A stretch of DNA of 64,000 nt from CAVSUZ01 sp963791885. Its GTDB lineage: Bacteria > Pseudomonadota > Alphaproteobacteria > Acetobacterales > Acetobacteraceae. This document shows, piece after piece, positions 51,097 to 59,748 of the stretch; position 1 is the first letter of the stretch, and each line of letters opens with the position of its first letter. The notes under the pieces are model-generated. The model was not told the DNA's origin and made no database searches. It saw only the letters and a program-made list of their open reading frames with translations. The DNA lies in the NCBI GenBank assembly GCA_963791885.1, contig CAWBUL010000005.1, positions 2,232,001-2,296,000 on the forward strand. The letters run 5' to 3'. The position numbers and the translations under genes were made by a program.

Positions 51097-52245
51097 TTAT
51101 CGTACCCCAAGGCCCCGCGCGATAATCCCCCGCAGGATCTCCCGCGTGCCGCCGCGCAGGCTGAACGACGGCGCGTGCATCATCGTGTAAGCCAGCACCG
51201 CGCAGAAATCCCGCGTCGAGGTCGCATCCGGCTCCGCCTCCACCAATCCGCGCGCCACCTCCGGAATCTCCTGCTCCACCAGCGCACCGAGGTCCTTCAC
51301 CAGCGCCGCCTGCAACGCCGGATCCTCGCCCGCCTGCAGCATGCCGGCGACCGAACGCGACATCCGCCGCAGCACCACGATGTGCGCCACCAGCCGCCCG
51401 ATCGCCGCCTTCGCGGCGTCCGAAGGATCCGGTCCCAACGCGCGCACCAGCTCCACCAGCAACGTAAAGGACGACAGGAATCGTTCCGGCCCGCTGCGCT
51501 CGAACGCCAGTTCCCCGGTCACCTGCTTCCACCCGTCGCCCAACTGTCCGAGCAATGCTGACGCCGGCAGGAACACGTCCTGGAATGCCACCTCGTTGAA
51601 ATGATGCTCGCCGGTCAGGGCCAGGATCGGCCGGATCGAAATCCCCGGCGTGGGCAAATCGACGATGAACTGGCTGAACCCGCCATGCCGATCCTCACCG
51701 TTCGTTCCGGTGCGGCAGAACAGGATCATGTAATGCGCGATATGCGCGTGGGACGTCCAAACCTTCGTCCCGTTCACCACGAACCCACCATCCACCGGAA
51801 CCGCCCGAGTCCGCACCGAGGCCAGATCCGATCCGGTATCCGGCTCGCTCATGCCGATGCAGAAGTAACAGTCGCCCCGTGCGATGCGCGGCAGGATCGC
51901 GCTCTTCTGCGCCTCCGTCCCAGAGCGCAGGATCGCCGGGCCGCTCTGCCGGTCGGCGATCCAGTGGGCCCCGACCGGAGCGCCCGCTGCCAGCATCTCC
52001 TCCAGCACGACGTAGCGCTCCAGCGCGGTGCGCTCATGCCCGCCATAAGCGCGAGGCCAGGTCATGCCGATCCAGCCATGCTCGCCCATTGTTCGGCTGA
52101 ACGCCGGATCGGCACCGGTCCAGCTCTCCGCCCGCTCCAACGGCGTGCGGTCCTTCAGCGCCTCCGCCAGGAACGCCCTCAGCTCGGCCCGCAATGCGCT
52201 CTCCTGCGGCGTCTCCTCCGGCGGCGGGGCAAACCGCAACTCCAT
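51097..52245 (-). CDS. Acyl-CoA dehydrogenase
   Basis: 382-aa flavoenzyme. GWIGMTWPRAYGGHERTALE is the N-terminal domain end. CIGMSEPDTGSDLASVRTRA binds FAD and substrate, and VNGTKVWTSHAHIAHYMILF is the middle beta domain. The C-terminal helices include YTMMHAPSFSLRGGTREILR, the FAD-contacting tail. It oxidises an acyl-CoA to the enoyl-CoA for the neighbouring hydratase. The catalytic base is not obvious at the usual Glu position, as in several long- or branched-chain subfamilies. It lies just downstream of an alpha/beta-hydrolase gene. Confidence 0.9.
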   Translation of the reverse strand: MELRFAPPPEETPQESALRAELRAFLAEALKDRTPLERAESWTGADPAFSRTMGEHGWIGMTWPRAYGGHERTALERYVVLEEMLAAGAPVGAHWIADRQSGPAILRSGTEAQKSAILPRIARGDCYFCIGMSEPDTGSDLASVRTRAVPVDGGFVVNGTKVWTSHAHIAHYMILFCRTGTNGEDRHGGFSQFIVDLPTPGISIRPILALTGEHHFNEVAFQDVFLPASALLGQLGDGWKQVTGELAFERSGPERFLSSFTLLVELVRALGPDPSDAAKAAIGRLVAHIVVLRRMSRSVAGMLQAGEDPALQAALVKDLGALVEQEIPEVARGLVEAEPDATSTRDFCAVLAYTMMHAPSFSLRGGTREILRGIIARGLGVR

Positions 52246-52248
52246 CCG

Positions 52249-53262
52249 TCAGGCGCCCTTCTGCAGCCAAACCTCCGCCGCCTTTTCCGCACCCGAGGGC
52301 AACGGCGCGTTCGGATTTTTCATCCACGCCAGGATGTCGTCGATCGGCACGTTGCGCTGCAGATCGCGCAGCATCAGGTGATAGTCATCCGGGTAATACG
52401 CGATGGTCTCGTTGGGGCGCAGGTGATCCCAGGCCGCCCGCATCGCCCGCTTCGGCACCAGCTCGTCCTTGCCCCCGTACAGGAACAGCGCATGCGCATC
52501 GAAATACGGTGCGGCCGCCAGCGCATCACTCATCAGCTTCACCAGCCCCGCCACCGCATCCATCCGCGTATGGTGGATGGTCAGCGGATCGGTGGAAAGC
52601 CGCACCAAGGCGGCATGATTGTCGCTGGCCTTCACATGCGCCACCGCCCCGGTGAACGTCATCCCGGGAAACAGCCGCACGCCAAACCACAGACCCGTGC
52701 GCTCGAAGACATTCATCTCCGACCTACCCCACACGGCGGGCGACACCAGGATATACCCCGCCACCTTCGGCGGATGGGGATCGGTCGCCAGGCACATCAG
52801 CACCGCCCCGCCCATGCTCTCGCCCATCGCGAACACCGGCACGCCGGGATGCGCCCGATGCACCAGGCGGAACATCTGCCGGGCGTCGTCCACCAGCGTC
52901 TGCGTGCCCGGCCAGAACCCGCGCTGAGGCGTCGCCCCGAACCCGCGCTGGTCCGGGCTGATGATCTCCACGCCGGCCGCAGTGAAGCCGCTGGCCGGCA
53001 ACTCCCACGCATCCCGGCTGTCATTCATCCCGTGCAACGCCAGGATGATGGCCTTGGGCGGTCCATCCGGCTTCCACACGCGGTAATCCAAATGCGTCCC
53101 GTCCGGCATCACGAACGCCCCGGCCGTTTCCGCCGCCGGATCGATCGCCGGCCCTTCGGGAACGAATTCGGCGCTGCAGCTGCCCAAAAGCAGCAGGACC
53201 AGGACCAGGGAGAAAAGGCGACAGCGCAACGCGGTTGAACTCACGGCCCCTATCGCTATCAT
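52249..53262 (-). CDS. Alpha/beta-hydrolase lipoprotein (monoacylglycerol-lipase-like)
   Basis: About 337 aa. The signal LVLVLLLLGSC has a lipobox ending in Cys, so it is probably an outer- or inner-membrane lipoprotein. Catalytic elements are LALHGMNDSRDAWE (oxyanion), AMGESMGGAVLMC (nucleophile Ser), GGKDELVPKRAM (acid) and DDYHLMLRD (His), as in monoglyceride lipase and PldB-like serine hydrolases. I start it at ATG 53262; an ATG at 53298 would put a polar stretch before the signal. It could release fatty acids for the acyl-CoA dehydrogenase/hydratase pair downstream. Confidence 0.82.
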   Translation of the reverse strand: MIAIGAVSSTALRCRLFSLVLVLLLLGSCSAEFVPEGPAIDPAAETAGAFVMPDGTHLDYRVWKPDGPPKAIILALHGMNDSRDAWELPASGFTAAGVEIISPDQRGFGATPQRGFWPGTQTLVDDARQMFRLVHRAHPGVPVFAMGESMGGAVLMCLATDPHPPKVAGYILVSPAVWGRSEMNVFERTGLWFGVRLFPGMTFTGAVAHVKASDNHAALVRLSTDPLTIHHTRMDAVAGLVKLMSDALAAAPYFDAHALFLYGGKDELVPKRAMRAAWDHLRPNETIAYYPDDYHLMLRDLQRNVPIDDILAWMKNPNAPLPSGAEKAAEVWLQKGA

Positions 53263-53300
53263 TCCAGTGATTTCCGCGCCAACAGAAGGATTGTCCATTC

Positions 53301-53498
53301 ATGCCGGAGGGGCCGACGGCCACACCGCCGATCGAGACCATTTACGTGGACGACCGGGTGGTCGCTTGCGATGGTGGCGATGGCCCGTTGGGCCATCCAC
53401 GCGTCTTCCTGCGCATCGAGAACCGGCAGGTCGTATGCCCCTATTGCTCGCGCCTGTTCATCCTGAATGAAGGAGCCGGCCACGCCAGCGGACATTGA
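53301..53498 (+). CDS. Zinc-finger domain protein (zf-CHCC, NDUFS6-like)
   Basis: 65-aa protein. The conserved metal site is Cys24, His33 in LGHPRVFLRIE, and CPYC (Cys47, Cys50) followed by SRLFIL, the exact zf-CHCC layout. The family includes a mitochondrial complex I accessory subunit, and short bacterial versions are common in alphaproteobacteria. It overlaps the start of polA by 32 bp. It is divergent from the lipoprotein hydrolase gene with nearly no gap. Confidence 0.9.
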   Translation: MPEGPTATPPIETIYVDDRVVACDGGDGPLGHPRVFLRIENRQVVCPYCSRLFILNEGAGHASGH

Positions 53499-56271
53499 GA
53501 CCTCCGTTGCCGCCGCACCCGAAACCGAGGATCGGCCGCTTCATCTGATCCTGATCGACGGATCGGGCTTCATCTTCCGCGCCTTCCACGCGCTGCCGCC
53601 CATGACGCGGGAAGACGGCGTGCCCGTGAACGCCGTGTTCGGCTTCACCAACATGCTGGCCAAGCTGCTGCGCGAGCAGGTGGGAACGCATATCGCGGTG
53701 GTGTTCGACGCGGGGCGGATGACGTTCCGGAACCGGCTCTACGAAGACTACAAGGCCCACCGCCCGCCGCCGCCCGACGACCTAGTCCCGCAATTCGCAC
53801 TCGTGCGCGAAGCCACCGACGCATTCTGCGTGCCCGCTGTCGAGCTGGCGGACTGGGAAGCCGATGACCTGATCGCCTCCTACGCCCGCGCCGCCGAGGA
53901 ACAGGGCGGGCAGGTCACCATCGTGTCCTCCGACAAGGACCTGATGCAGCTGATCCGCCCCGGCGTGGAAATGCTGGACCCCATCAAGCAGAAGCCCATC
54001 GGCCCAGCCGAGGTGATGGAAAAGTTCGGCGTCCCGCCGGAGAAGATGCGCGACGTCCAGGCGCTGATCGGCGACAGCACCGACAACGTGCCCGGCGTTC
54101 CCGGTATCGGCCCCAAGCGTGCCGCCGAGCTGATCAACGAATTCGGCGATCTGGAGACGGTGTTGGCCGCCGCCCCGGCGATGAAGCCGGGCAAGCGCCG
54201 CGACATCCTGATCGAGAGCGCGGACAAGGCGCGGCTATCGCGTGAACTCGTCACCTTGCACGATGACGTGCCGCTTCCCGTGCCTGTGGACCAGCTCGTC
54301 GCCTGCCCGCCCGACCGGCCGAAGCTTGCTGCCTGGCTCATGGCGATGGGCTTCCGCAGCATCCTGACGCGCCTGACCCCCGAGGTAGCCGAGGCGCAGC
54401 GGCAGGAAAAAACCCAGGTCGATGCAGAACAGGCGGCTCAGACGGCAGCGGAGGAAGCAGCTGCCGGGTTCGGCCCGTATGAAACCGTCAGCGACGGCGA
54501 GGCTCTGTCGCGCTGGATCGCCCGCGCCCACGAGGGCGGCATGGTCGCCATCCAGGCGATGACCGACGGCACTGATCCGCTGCGCGCGCATCTGGTCGGC
54601 CTCTCGCTCGCCACGGCCATCGGCACCGCCTGCTACATCCCGCTCGGCCATGAATCGCTCGACCCGCATATCTCCCGCGCGGAGTTGCAGGCGCTTCTGA
54701 CGCCGTTGCTGGCCGATGAATCCGTCCTGAAGATCTTCCAAGACTCGAAGTTTCATCTGGCCGCATTGGCGACTGCCGGCTTCCCGCTCGTCACACCGGT
54801 CGATTGTGCCACGCTGATCGCCTACACCCAGGAAGCCGGGCTGCACGGCCACGACCTGGAGGAGCTAACCCAGCTCCATCTCGGCCATACGCTGACCAGC
54901 GCCGATTCAGTGACCGGCTCCGGCCGTGCCCGCCTCACCTTCGCCGCAGCCCCCTTGGATCGCGTCGCCGCCTACGCCGCCGAGCGTGCCGACGCCACGT
55001 TCCGCCTCTGGTGCACCATGCGTCCCCGCCTGCGCTTCGCCCGCGCCCTGGCGCTGTACGAACAAGTCGAACGCCGCCTGATTCCCGTGCTGCTCGACAT
55101 GGAACGCGCCGGCATCGAGGTGGACGCCGACGAACTCCGCCGCATCTCCGCCGATTTCGAATCCCGCATGGGCGTGATGCAGCTGGAGATTTTCCGTCTC
55201 GCCGGGCACGAGTTCAATCTCGGCAGCACCAAGCAGATCGGCGAAGTATTGTTCGATGAAATGAAACTCCCGGGCGGCCGCCGCACCAAGACCGGCGCCT
55301 ACGGTACCGACGCTGCCATCCTTCAGGATCTTGCCGATCAGGGCCATCCGCTGCCCGCGCTCGTGCTTGATTGGCGGCAATTGCAGAAGCTGAAATCGAC
55401 CTACACCGACGCACTGATCACAGAGATCAATCCCGACACACACCGCGTCCACACCAGCTTCGCCATGGCCGTCACCACCACCGGCCGCCTGTCCTCCAAC
55501 GATCCGAACTTGCAGAACATCCCGATCCGCACGGAAGAAGGAACCCGCATCCGCCGCGCCTTCATCGCCGCGCCCCGCCACGTCCTTGTCAGCGCCGACT
55601 ACTCCCAGATCGAGCTTCGCCTGCTCGCCCATGTCGCCGACATCCCGCCGCTGCGCGACAGCTTCCGCAACGGCGAGGACATCCACACCCGCACCGCCAG
55701 CGAGGTCTTCGGCGTCCCCATGCAGGGCATGGACTCCGCCACCCGCCGCCGCGCCAAGGCGATCAATTTCGGCATCATTTATGGCATCAGCGCCTTCGGC
55801 CTCGGCCGCCAGCTCGGCATCGCGCCGGGGGAGGCCAAAGGTTACATTGATGCCTATTTTGAGCGTTACCCCGGCATCCGCACCTACATGGAACGCGCCA
55901 AGGAAGAAGCACGCATCCACGGCTTCGTCACCACGCTCTTCGGCCGTAAATGCTGGATACCCGGCATCGGCGAAAAGAACCCAGCGAAGCGCGGATATGC
56001 CGAGCGCCAGGCGATCAACGCGCCGCTGCAAGGCGGCGCCGCCGATATCATCAAGCGCGCTATGGTCCGCCTTCCCAAAGCTCTCGCCGACGCCGGCCTC
56101 CGCTCACGCCTGCTCCTTCAGGTGCACGACGAACTTCTGTTTGAAGCGCCGGAGGATGAAGCCGACCAACTCACCACGATCGCCCGCGAGGTGATGGAAA
56201 GTGCCGTCCATCTCGACGTGCCGCTGGTGGTGGAAACCGGCCACGGCCATTCCTGGGCGGAGGCGCACTGA
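53467..56271 (+). CDS. polA: DNA polymerase I
   Basis: 934-aa repair and Okazaki-fragment-processing polymerase. The 5'-3' exonuclease domain (residues ~25-310) has LILIDGSGFIFRAFHALPP, VELADWEADDLIASYA and VSSDKDLMQL. The polymerase domain has motif A DYSQIELRLLAHV, motif B RRRAKAINFGIIYG and motif C QVHDELLFEAP, all intact. The middle 3'-5' exonuclease-like domain lacks the metal-binding acids: E. coli DTE is QAM here (VAIQAM, ~residue 360), the KYD Asp is His (SKFHLA, ~426) and the YAAED Asp is Arg (YAAERAD, ~505). Proofreading is therefore predicted absent. Confidence 0.97.
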   Translation: MKEPATPADIETSVAAAPETEDRPLHLILIDGSGFIFRAFHALPPMTREDGVPVNAVFGFTNMLAKLLREQVGTHIAVVFDAGRMTFRNRLYEDYKAHRPPPPDDLVPQFALVREATDAFCVPAVELADWEADDLIASYARAAEEQGGQVTIVSSDKDLMQLIRPGVEMLDPIKQKPIGPAEVMEKFGVPPEKMRDVQALIGDSTDNVPGVPGIGPKRAAELINEFGDLETVLAAAPAMKPGKRRDILIESADKARLSRELVTLHDDVPLPVPVDQLVACPPDRPKLAAWLMAMGFRSILTRLTPEVAEAQRQEKTQVDAEQAAQTAAEEAAAGFGPYETVSDGEALSRWIARAHEGGMVAIQAMTDGTDPLRAHLVGLSLATAIGTACYIPLGHESLDPHISRAELQALLTPLLADESVLKIFQDSKFHLAALATAGFPLVTPVDCATLIAYTQEAGLHGHDLEELTQLHLGHTLTSADSVTGSGRARLTFAAAPLDRVAAYAAERADATFRLWCTMRPRLRFARALALYEQVERRLIPVLLDMERAGIEVDADELRRISADFESRMGVMQLEIFRLAGHEFNLGSTKQIGEVLFDEMKLPGGRRTKTGAYGTDAAILQDLADQGHPLPALVLDWRQLQKLKSTYTDALITEINPDTHRVHTSFAMAVTTTGRLSSNDPNLQNIPIRTEEGTRIRRAFIAAPRHVLVSADYSQIELRLLAHVADIPPLRDSFRNGEDIHTRTASEVFGVPMQGMDSATRRRAKAINFGIIYGISAFGLGRQLGIAPGEAKGYIDAYFERYPGIRTYMERAKEEARIHGFVTTLFGRKCWIPGIGEKNPAKRGYAERQAINAPLQGGAADIIKRAMVRLPKALADAGLRSRLLLQVHDELLFEAPEDEADQLTTIAREVMESAVHLDVPLVVETGHGHSWAEAH

Positions 56272-56274
56272 AGC

Positions 56275-56802
56275 ATGAGCGCATCGCTGAAACCGTTGTA
56301 TGTGGAAGAGTTCCTCGCCTGGGAACGCGCGCAACCCGAGCGTTACGAATTCGACGGTATCCAGCCCGTCGCCATGACCGGAGGCGGGCAGCACGTCCGC
56401 ATCATCACCCGCCTGATCGTCGCTCTTGGTACCCGCGTGAAGCCGCCATGCGAGGTCTTCGGCACGGACCTGAAAGTGCAGCCTGTCGGTCGCATTCGTT
56501 ACCCGGACGCCAGTGTTGTTTGCAGCGATGGAAATGATACCGACGAGATCATCGAACCGACCGCCGTCTTTGAGGTGGTCTCACCGTCAACCGCACTGAC
56601 GGATCGGCGGGTGAAGCCCGCCGAATACGCATCCATTCCTGACCTTGCTGTTTACGTGCTACTTGAACAGGACCGGCCGGAAGCCACCGTCATGCGCCGA
56701 AGCACTGGCTGGGAACCGGAAACGGTCGCAGGCACAGATGCAATGCTCGCGCTGCCGGAGATCGGGGTAGGCGTGGCGATGCGCGAGATTTACGACCGGT
56801 AA
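56275..56802 (+). CDS. Uma2-family (DUF820) restriction-endonuclease-fold protein
   Basis: 175-aa PD-(D/E)XK-fold protein. LYVEEFLAWERAQPERYEFD is the family opening, with YPDASVVC and FEVVSPSTALTDRRVK holding the nuclease-type acidic residues and Lys. Uma2 proteins are very common and expand strongly in cyanobacteria; their function is unclear. It follows polA by three bases and may be co-transcribed. Reading frame intact. Confidence 0.9.
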   Translation: MSASLKPLYVEEFLAWERAQPERYEFDGIQPVAMTGGGQHVRIITRLIVALGTRVKPPCEVFGTDLKVQPVGRIRYPDASVVCSDGNDTDEIIEPTAVFEVVSPSTALTDRRVKPAEYASIPDLAVYVLLEQDRPEATVMRRSTGWEPETVAGTDAMLALPEIGVGVAMREIYDR

Positions 56803-57018
56803 GCAATATATCGCGTTTCCGGGAGCAGGTCACTCGACCCCGGAAGCGGACGTTGGTCGTACCTGCGCACCGGGCAGCCACGAACGTTCTCCTGTTTCTC
56901 ATTCCGCGCCTCGAACCCACCGTCAGTGAATGGCGCGAGCTGGCCGCGGGCCGATTCTCCGCTTGTCAATACTCTTCCGCGACGGCGTCGGCTGGCAGAA
57001 CAGCGCAGCGCGGGAACG
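56803..57018. other. Spacer between the Uma2 gene and IS66 copy 2
   Basis: 216 bp with no supported gene on either strand. It could be the former upstream part of the dipeptidase locus whose stump survives beyond the IS element, but I find no dipeptidase motif here. Confidence 0.4.
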
Positions 57019-57039
57019 AGTGGACAGTAAGCGGTGGCT

Positions 57040-58581
57040 TCAGCCCACGTGAGCCCAGGGGAGCAGCTGGTCGAGCTTTGACATGGGCCAGTGCTGGGCG
57101 ATTTTGGTGAGGACATCGGTCAGATAACGCTGTGGCTCGACACCGTTCGACTTGCAGGTTTCGACGAGCGAGGCGATCAGTCCCCAGGCAGCTGCTCCCT
57201 CATCATGGCCGGCGAACAGGGCATTCTTGCGGTTCAGCGTGATTGGGCGAATGGCTCGCTCGACCGTATTGTTATCGATTTCGATGGTGCCGTCATCGAG
57301 GAACCGCGTCAGCCCGTCACGACGCTTGAGACCGTAGCGGATGATTTCTGCCATTTTGCCGCTCTGGGGCAGGAGCGGCAGCTTCTGCTCCAACCAACGG
57401 AACAGATCGTCGATGAGTGGCACGGTCCTGACCTGACGCGCGGCACGACGTTCCTCGGCACTCCGACCACGGAGCTCGGTCTCGATCTGGTAAAGCGCGG
57501 CGATTCGATTCAGGACCTCGGCAGCGATCGGCGCAGACCCGCCCTTGTTGATGTCAAAGAAGTCTCTTCGCCAATGTGCCCAGCAAAGAGCCAGGTCCAA
57601 GGGATCTTCCTTCCGACGGCCATCGGTCAGGGCGTTATAGCCGGTGTATCCGTCCACCTGGAGAACGCCCTTGAAGCCGCGGAGTGCCTGACGCGCATAT
57701 TCCCCAGCACGGCCTGGTGCATAAACGTAGACGACGCCGGGAGGATCAGGGCCGTTCCATGGCCGATCGTCGCGAGCGATTGCCCACAGATAGCCGGTCT
57801 TTGTCTTGCCACGCCCAGGATCGAGCACGGGCACCGTCGTTTCATCGCAGAACAACTTGGTCGATCGTTTCAGCAACTCCAGCATGCGCGCGACGATCGG
57901 CCTCAAGGCAAAGGCGCTGCGCCCCACCCAATCGGCCAGACAGGAGCGATCGATCCTGATGCCTTGGCGCTGCAGGATCTGGTGCTGGCGATACAACGGC
58001 AGATGGTCGGCATATTTGCTGACCAGGACATGGGCCAGCACCGCCTCGGTGGGTAGGCCAGCTTCGATGATATGCGGCGGCGTCGGTGCCTGGCTAACGC
58101 CCTCGCGACACGAGCGGCAGCCATATTTCGGCCGACGGGTCACGAGGACACGATGCTGGGCAGGGATAACGTCAAGGCGCTCCGATTTGTCCTCACCGAT
58201 GACATGCAATGCTCCACCGCAGCAGGGGCAGATCTGGATCTCGGGCTCGATGACGATTTCGACGCGCGGCAAATGATCAGGCAGATCACCGCGCTTGACG
58301 CCGTGGCGTCTGACACGCGTCGCGTCCTGGCTCTCCGCCTTGGCCTTTGCCGCGGCAATTCCCGTCTCGAGATCCTCAAGGCCAAGCGCCATCTGCTCTG
58401 GCGGAAGCTGTTCCGAACTCTTGCCATACTGACGGCGAATATATTTATCGAGGATGCGCTCAAGCCGCTCGATCTCTTCGTCACGATGCGATAGCGCTAC
58501 TTCCTTCTCGGCCAGACTTGCCGTCAGGCGCTCGATCAGCGCATGAGCCTCAGCAAGATTTTGCGGCAGAGCGGCATCCAT
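57040..58581 (-). CDS. tnpC: IS66 transposase TnpC (copy 2)
   Basis: 513 aa, same domains and DDE residues as copy 1. Visible differences include the N-terminal coiled coil (KEVALSH instead of KDAALSH), the zinc region (EIQICPCC instead of ENQICPCC) and the C-terminus (CKSNGV, TDVLTK, PWAHVG). None touches a catalytic residue, so both copies are probably functional. Confidence 0.96.
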   Translation of the reverse strand: MDAALPQNLAEAHALIERLTASLAEKEVALSHRDEEIERLERILDKYIRRQYGKSSEQLPPEQMALGLEDLETGIAAAKAKAESQDATRVRRHGVKRGDLPDHLPRVEIVIEPEIQICPCCGGALHVIGEDKSERLDVIPAQHRVLVTRRPKYGCRSCREGVSQAPTPPHIIEAGLPTEAVLAHVLVSKYADHLPLYRQHQILQRQGIRIDRSCLADWVGRSAFALRPIVARMLELLKRSTKLFCDETTVPVLDPGRGKTKTGYLWAIARDDRPWNGPDPPGVVYVYAPGRAGEYARQALRGFKGVLQVDGYTGYNALTDGRRKEDPLDLALCWAHWRRDFFDINKGGSAPIAAEVLNRIAALYQIETELRGRSAEERRAARQVRTVPLIDDLFRWLEQKLPLLPQSGKMAEIIRYGLKRRDGLTRFLDDGTIEIDNNTVERAIRPITLNRKNALFAGHDEGAAAWGLIASLVETCKSNGVEPQRYLTDVLTKIAQHWPMSKLDQLLPWAHVG

Positions 58582-58648
58582 GGCGACTCGAGTGAATCAC
58601 ATTCCGACCGATTTGTGATCACCAATATCGTGTGTGAGCATCGAGCGA

Positions 58649-59002
58649 TCACAGCACTTCCTGCGGCGCACGCACACGCCGCACATGCACGCGCGTCCAA
58701 TCGAGACCTTCGAATAACGTGGTCAATTGTGCCGGTGACAGACGCATCACGCCTGCCTCAATCCGAGGCCAGCGGAACTTGCCATCCTCCAGACGCTTGG
58801 AGATCAACACTATGCCCGTGCCGTCCCAGAAGATCATCTTGATCCTGTCCGCGCGGCGCGCCCTGAAGACGTAAACAACGCCCGAATAAGGATCGGTGCC
58901 CAGTTCCTCTTTGACGATGGCAGCCAGGCCATCGATGCCTTTGCGGAAGTCGACGGGTTGGACCGCAACCATCACCCGAACAGGACCGGTCGGAAAGATC
59001 AC
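58649..59002 (-). CDS. tnpB: IS66 accessory protein TnpB (copy 2)
   Basis: 117 aa, identical in protein sequence to copy 1 over its full length. The 4-bp overlap with tnpA is kept. The intergenic stretch between tnpB and tnpC (58582-58648) also matches copy 1 almost base for base. Confidence 0.95.
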   Translation of the reverse strand: MIFPTGPVRVMVAVQPVDFRKGIDGLAAIVKEELGTDPYSGVVYVFRARRADRIKMIFWDGTGIVLISKRLEDGKFRWPRIEAGVMRLSPAQLTTLFEGLDWTRVHVRRVRAPQEVL

Positions 59003-59427
59003 CTGGCGGCCTTGAGTGCCCGGATGATCCTCTCAACCAGTGCAGCATCAGCACCACCGTTGACCCAAACCGCAATCGGGCCTGCCTCGATCTCGATGAT
59101 CGGAATCACCCCAGCAGGCTCCGGTTTGCTCTTCGGCGGCAAGGGTCCGGCAGCCTCGACCGTGGCAAAGGCTGGGCCGCCACTGAGAACAAGAGACCCC
59201 TCGCGGGCGGCTTTCCGCCAAGCGTAGATCTGTGACGGCAGGACATCGTGACGGCGAGCAACCTGCGACACAATCGCGCCATGCACCACACTCTCAGCGA
59301 CAATCCGTGCCTTCGCCTCATCCGACCAACGGCGCCGGCGCTCCGCACCACTCAGAATTTCAATCCGTCGCGGTCGCTCCACAGACGAACCGTCGTTAAC
59401 CACGTCCATAACATCAGCTCCTGCCAA
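58999..59427 (-). CDS. tnpA: IS66 accessory protein TnpA (copy 2)
   Basis: 142 aa with the same HTH region as copy 1 but about 15 substitutions, densest in the linker (PPKSKPEPAGVIPIIE against PPETKPKHAGAVPIIE). This is far more divergence than the neighbouring identical tnpB, pointing to recombination between IS66 relatives. Confidence 0.94.
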   Translation of the reverse strand: MAGADVMDVVNDGSSVERPRRIEILSGAERRRRWSDEAKARIVAESVVHGAIVSQVARRHDVLPSQIYAWRKAAREGSLVLSGGPAFATVEAAGPLPPKSKPEPAGVIPIIEIEAGPIAVWVNGGADAALVERIIRALKAAR

Positions 59428-59506
59428 CAGGACGACAAACTTGCCTCAGCTGACATTCACAAACGACGTGCCCCGTGCCACCGCTTACAGTGGACATGAT
59501 GTATAA

Positions 59507-59666
59507 GCAAACCCAACGATCAAATATGTCGAGGGTTTCGAGAGCGTCTCCGATTTCGAAAATGTACGTGCCGAAATGGTTCGCCACGGCTATACGCAGG
59601 AGGAGATCGCGAAGGCTTTCGGCGGCAATTTGGATGCGCGTGTTCCGCGAGGCTTGGAACAGCTGA
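59507..59666 (+). pseudogene. C-terminal stump of an M19 (membrane) dipeptidase
   Basis: The frame right of the IS66 element reads IKYVEGFESVSDFENVRAEM and HGYTQEEIAKAFGGN, the last helices of peptidase M19 dipeptidases. After one extra T in the run at 59629-59631 it continues MRVFREAWNS-stop, the normal end. A stop codon directly upstream and the absence of any N-terminal part show it is a remnant of ~50 codons. Dipeptidase genes of this family often accompany TRAP transporters like the one next door. Confidence 0.75.
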
Positions 59667-59748
59667 AGTTTTGGGTTGGGTCAAAGCGCTGCGGATGAGA
59701 CTCAGGGCCGATCTTGGTTTGATGCAATGTGAAGCCCTGGAACGCGCT

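Larger units (their letters stand above)
57027..59488 (-). mobile_element. IS66-family insertion sequence, copy 2 (2462 bp)
   Basis: The same 12-bp perfect inverted repeats as copy 1 (GTAAGCGGTGGC) and exactly the same length. An exact 8-bp duplication AGTGGACA flanks it (57019-57026, 59489-59496). All three tnp genes are open. Differences from copy 1 cluster in tnpA and at the tnpC ends, while tnpB and the sequence around it appear identical. Confidence 0.97.
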
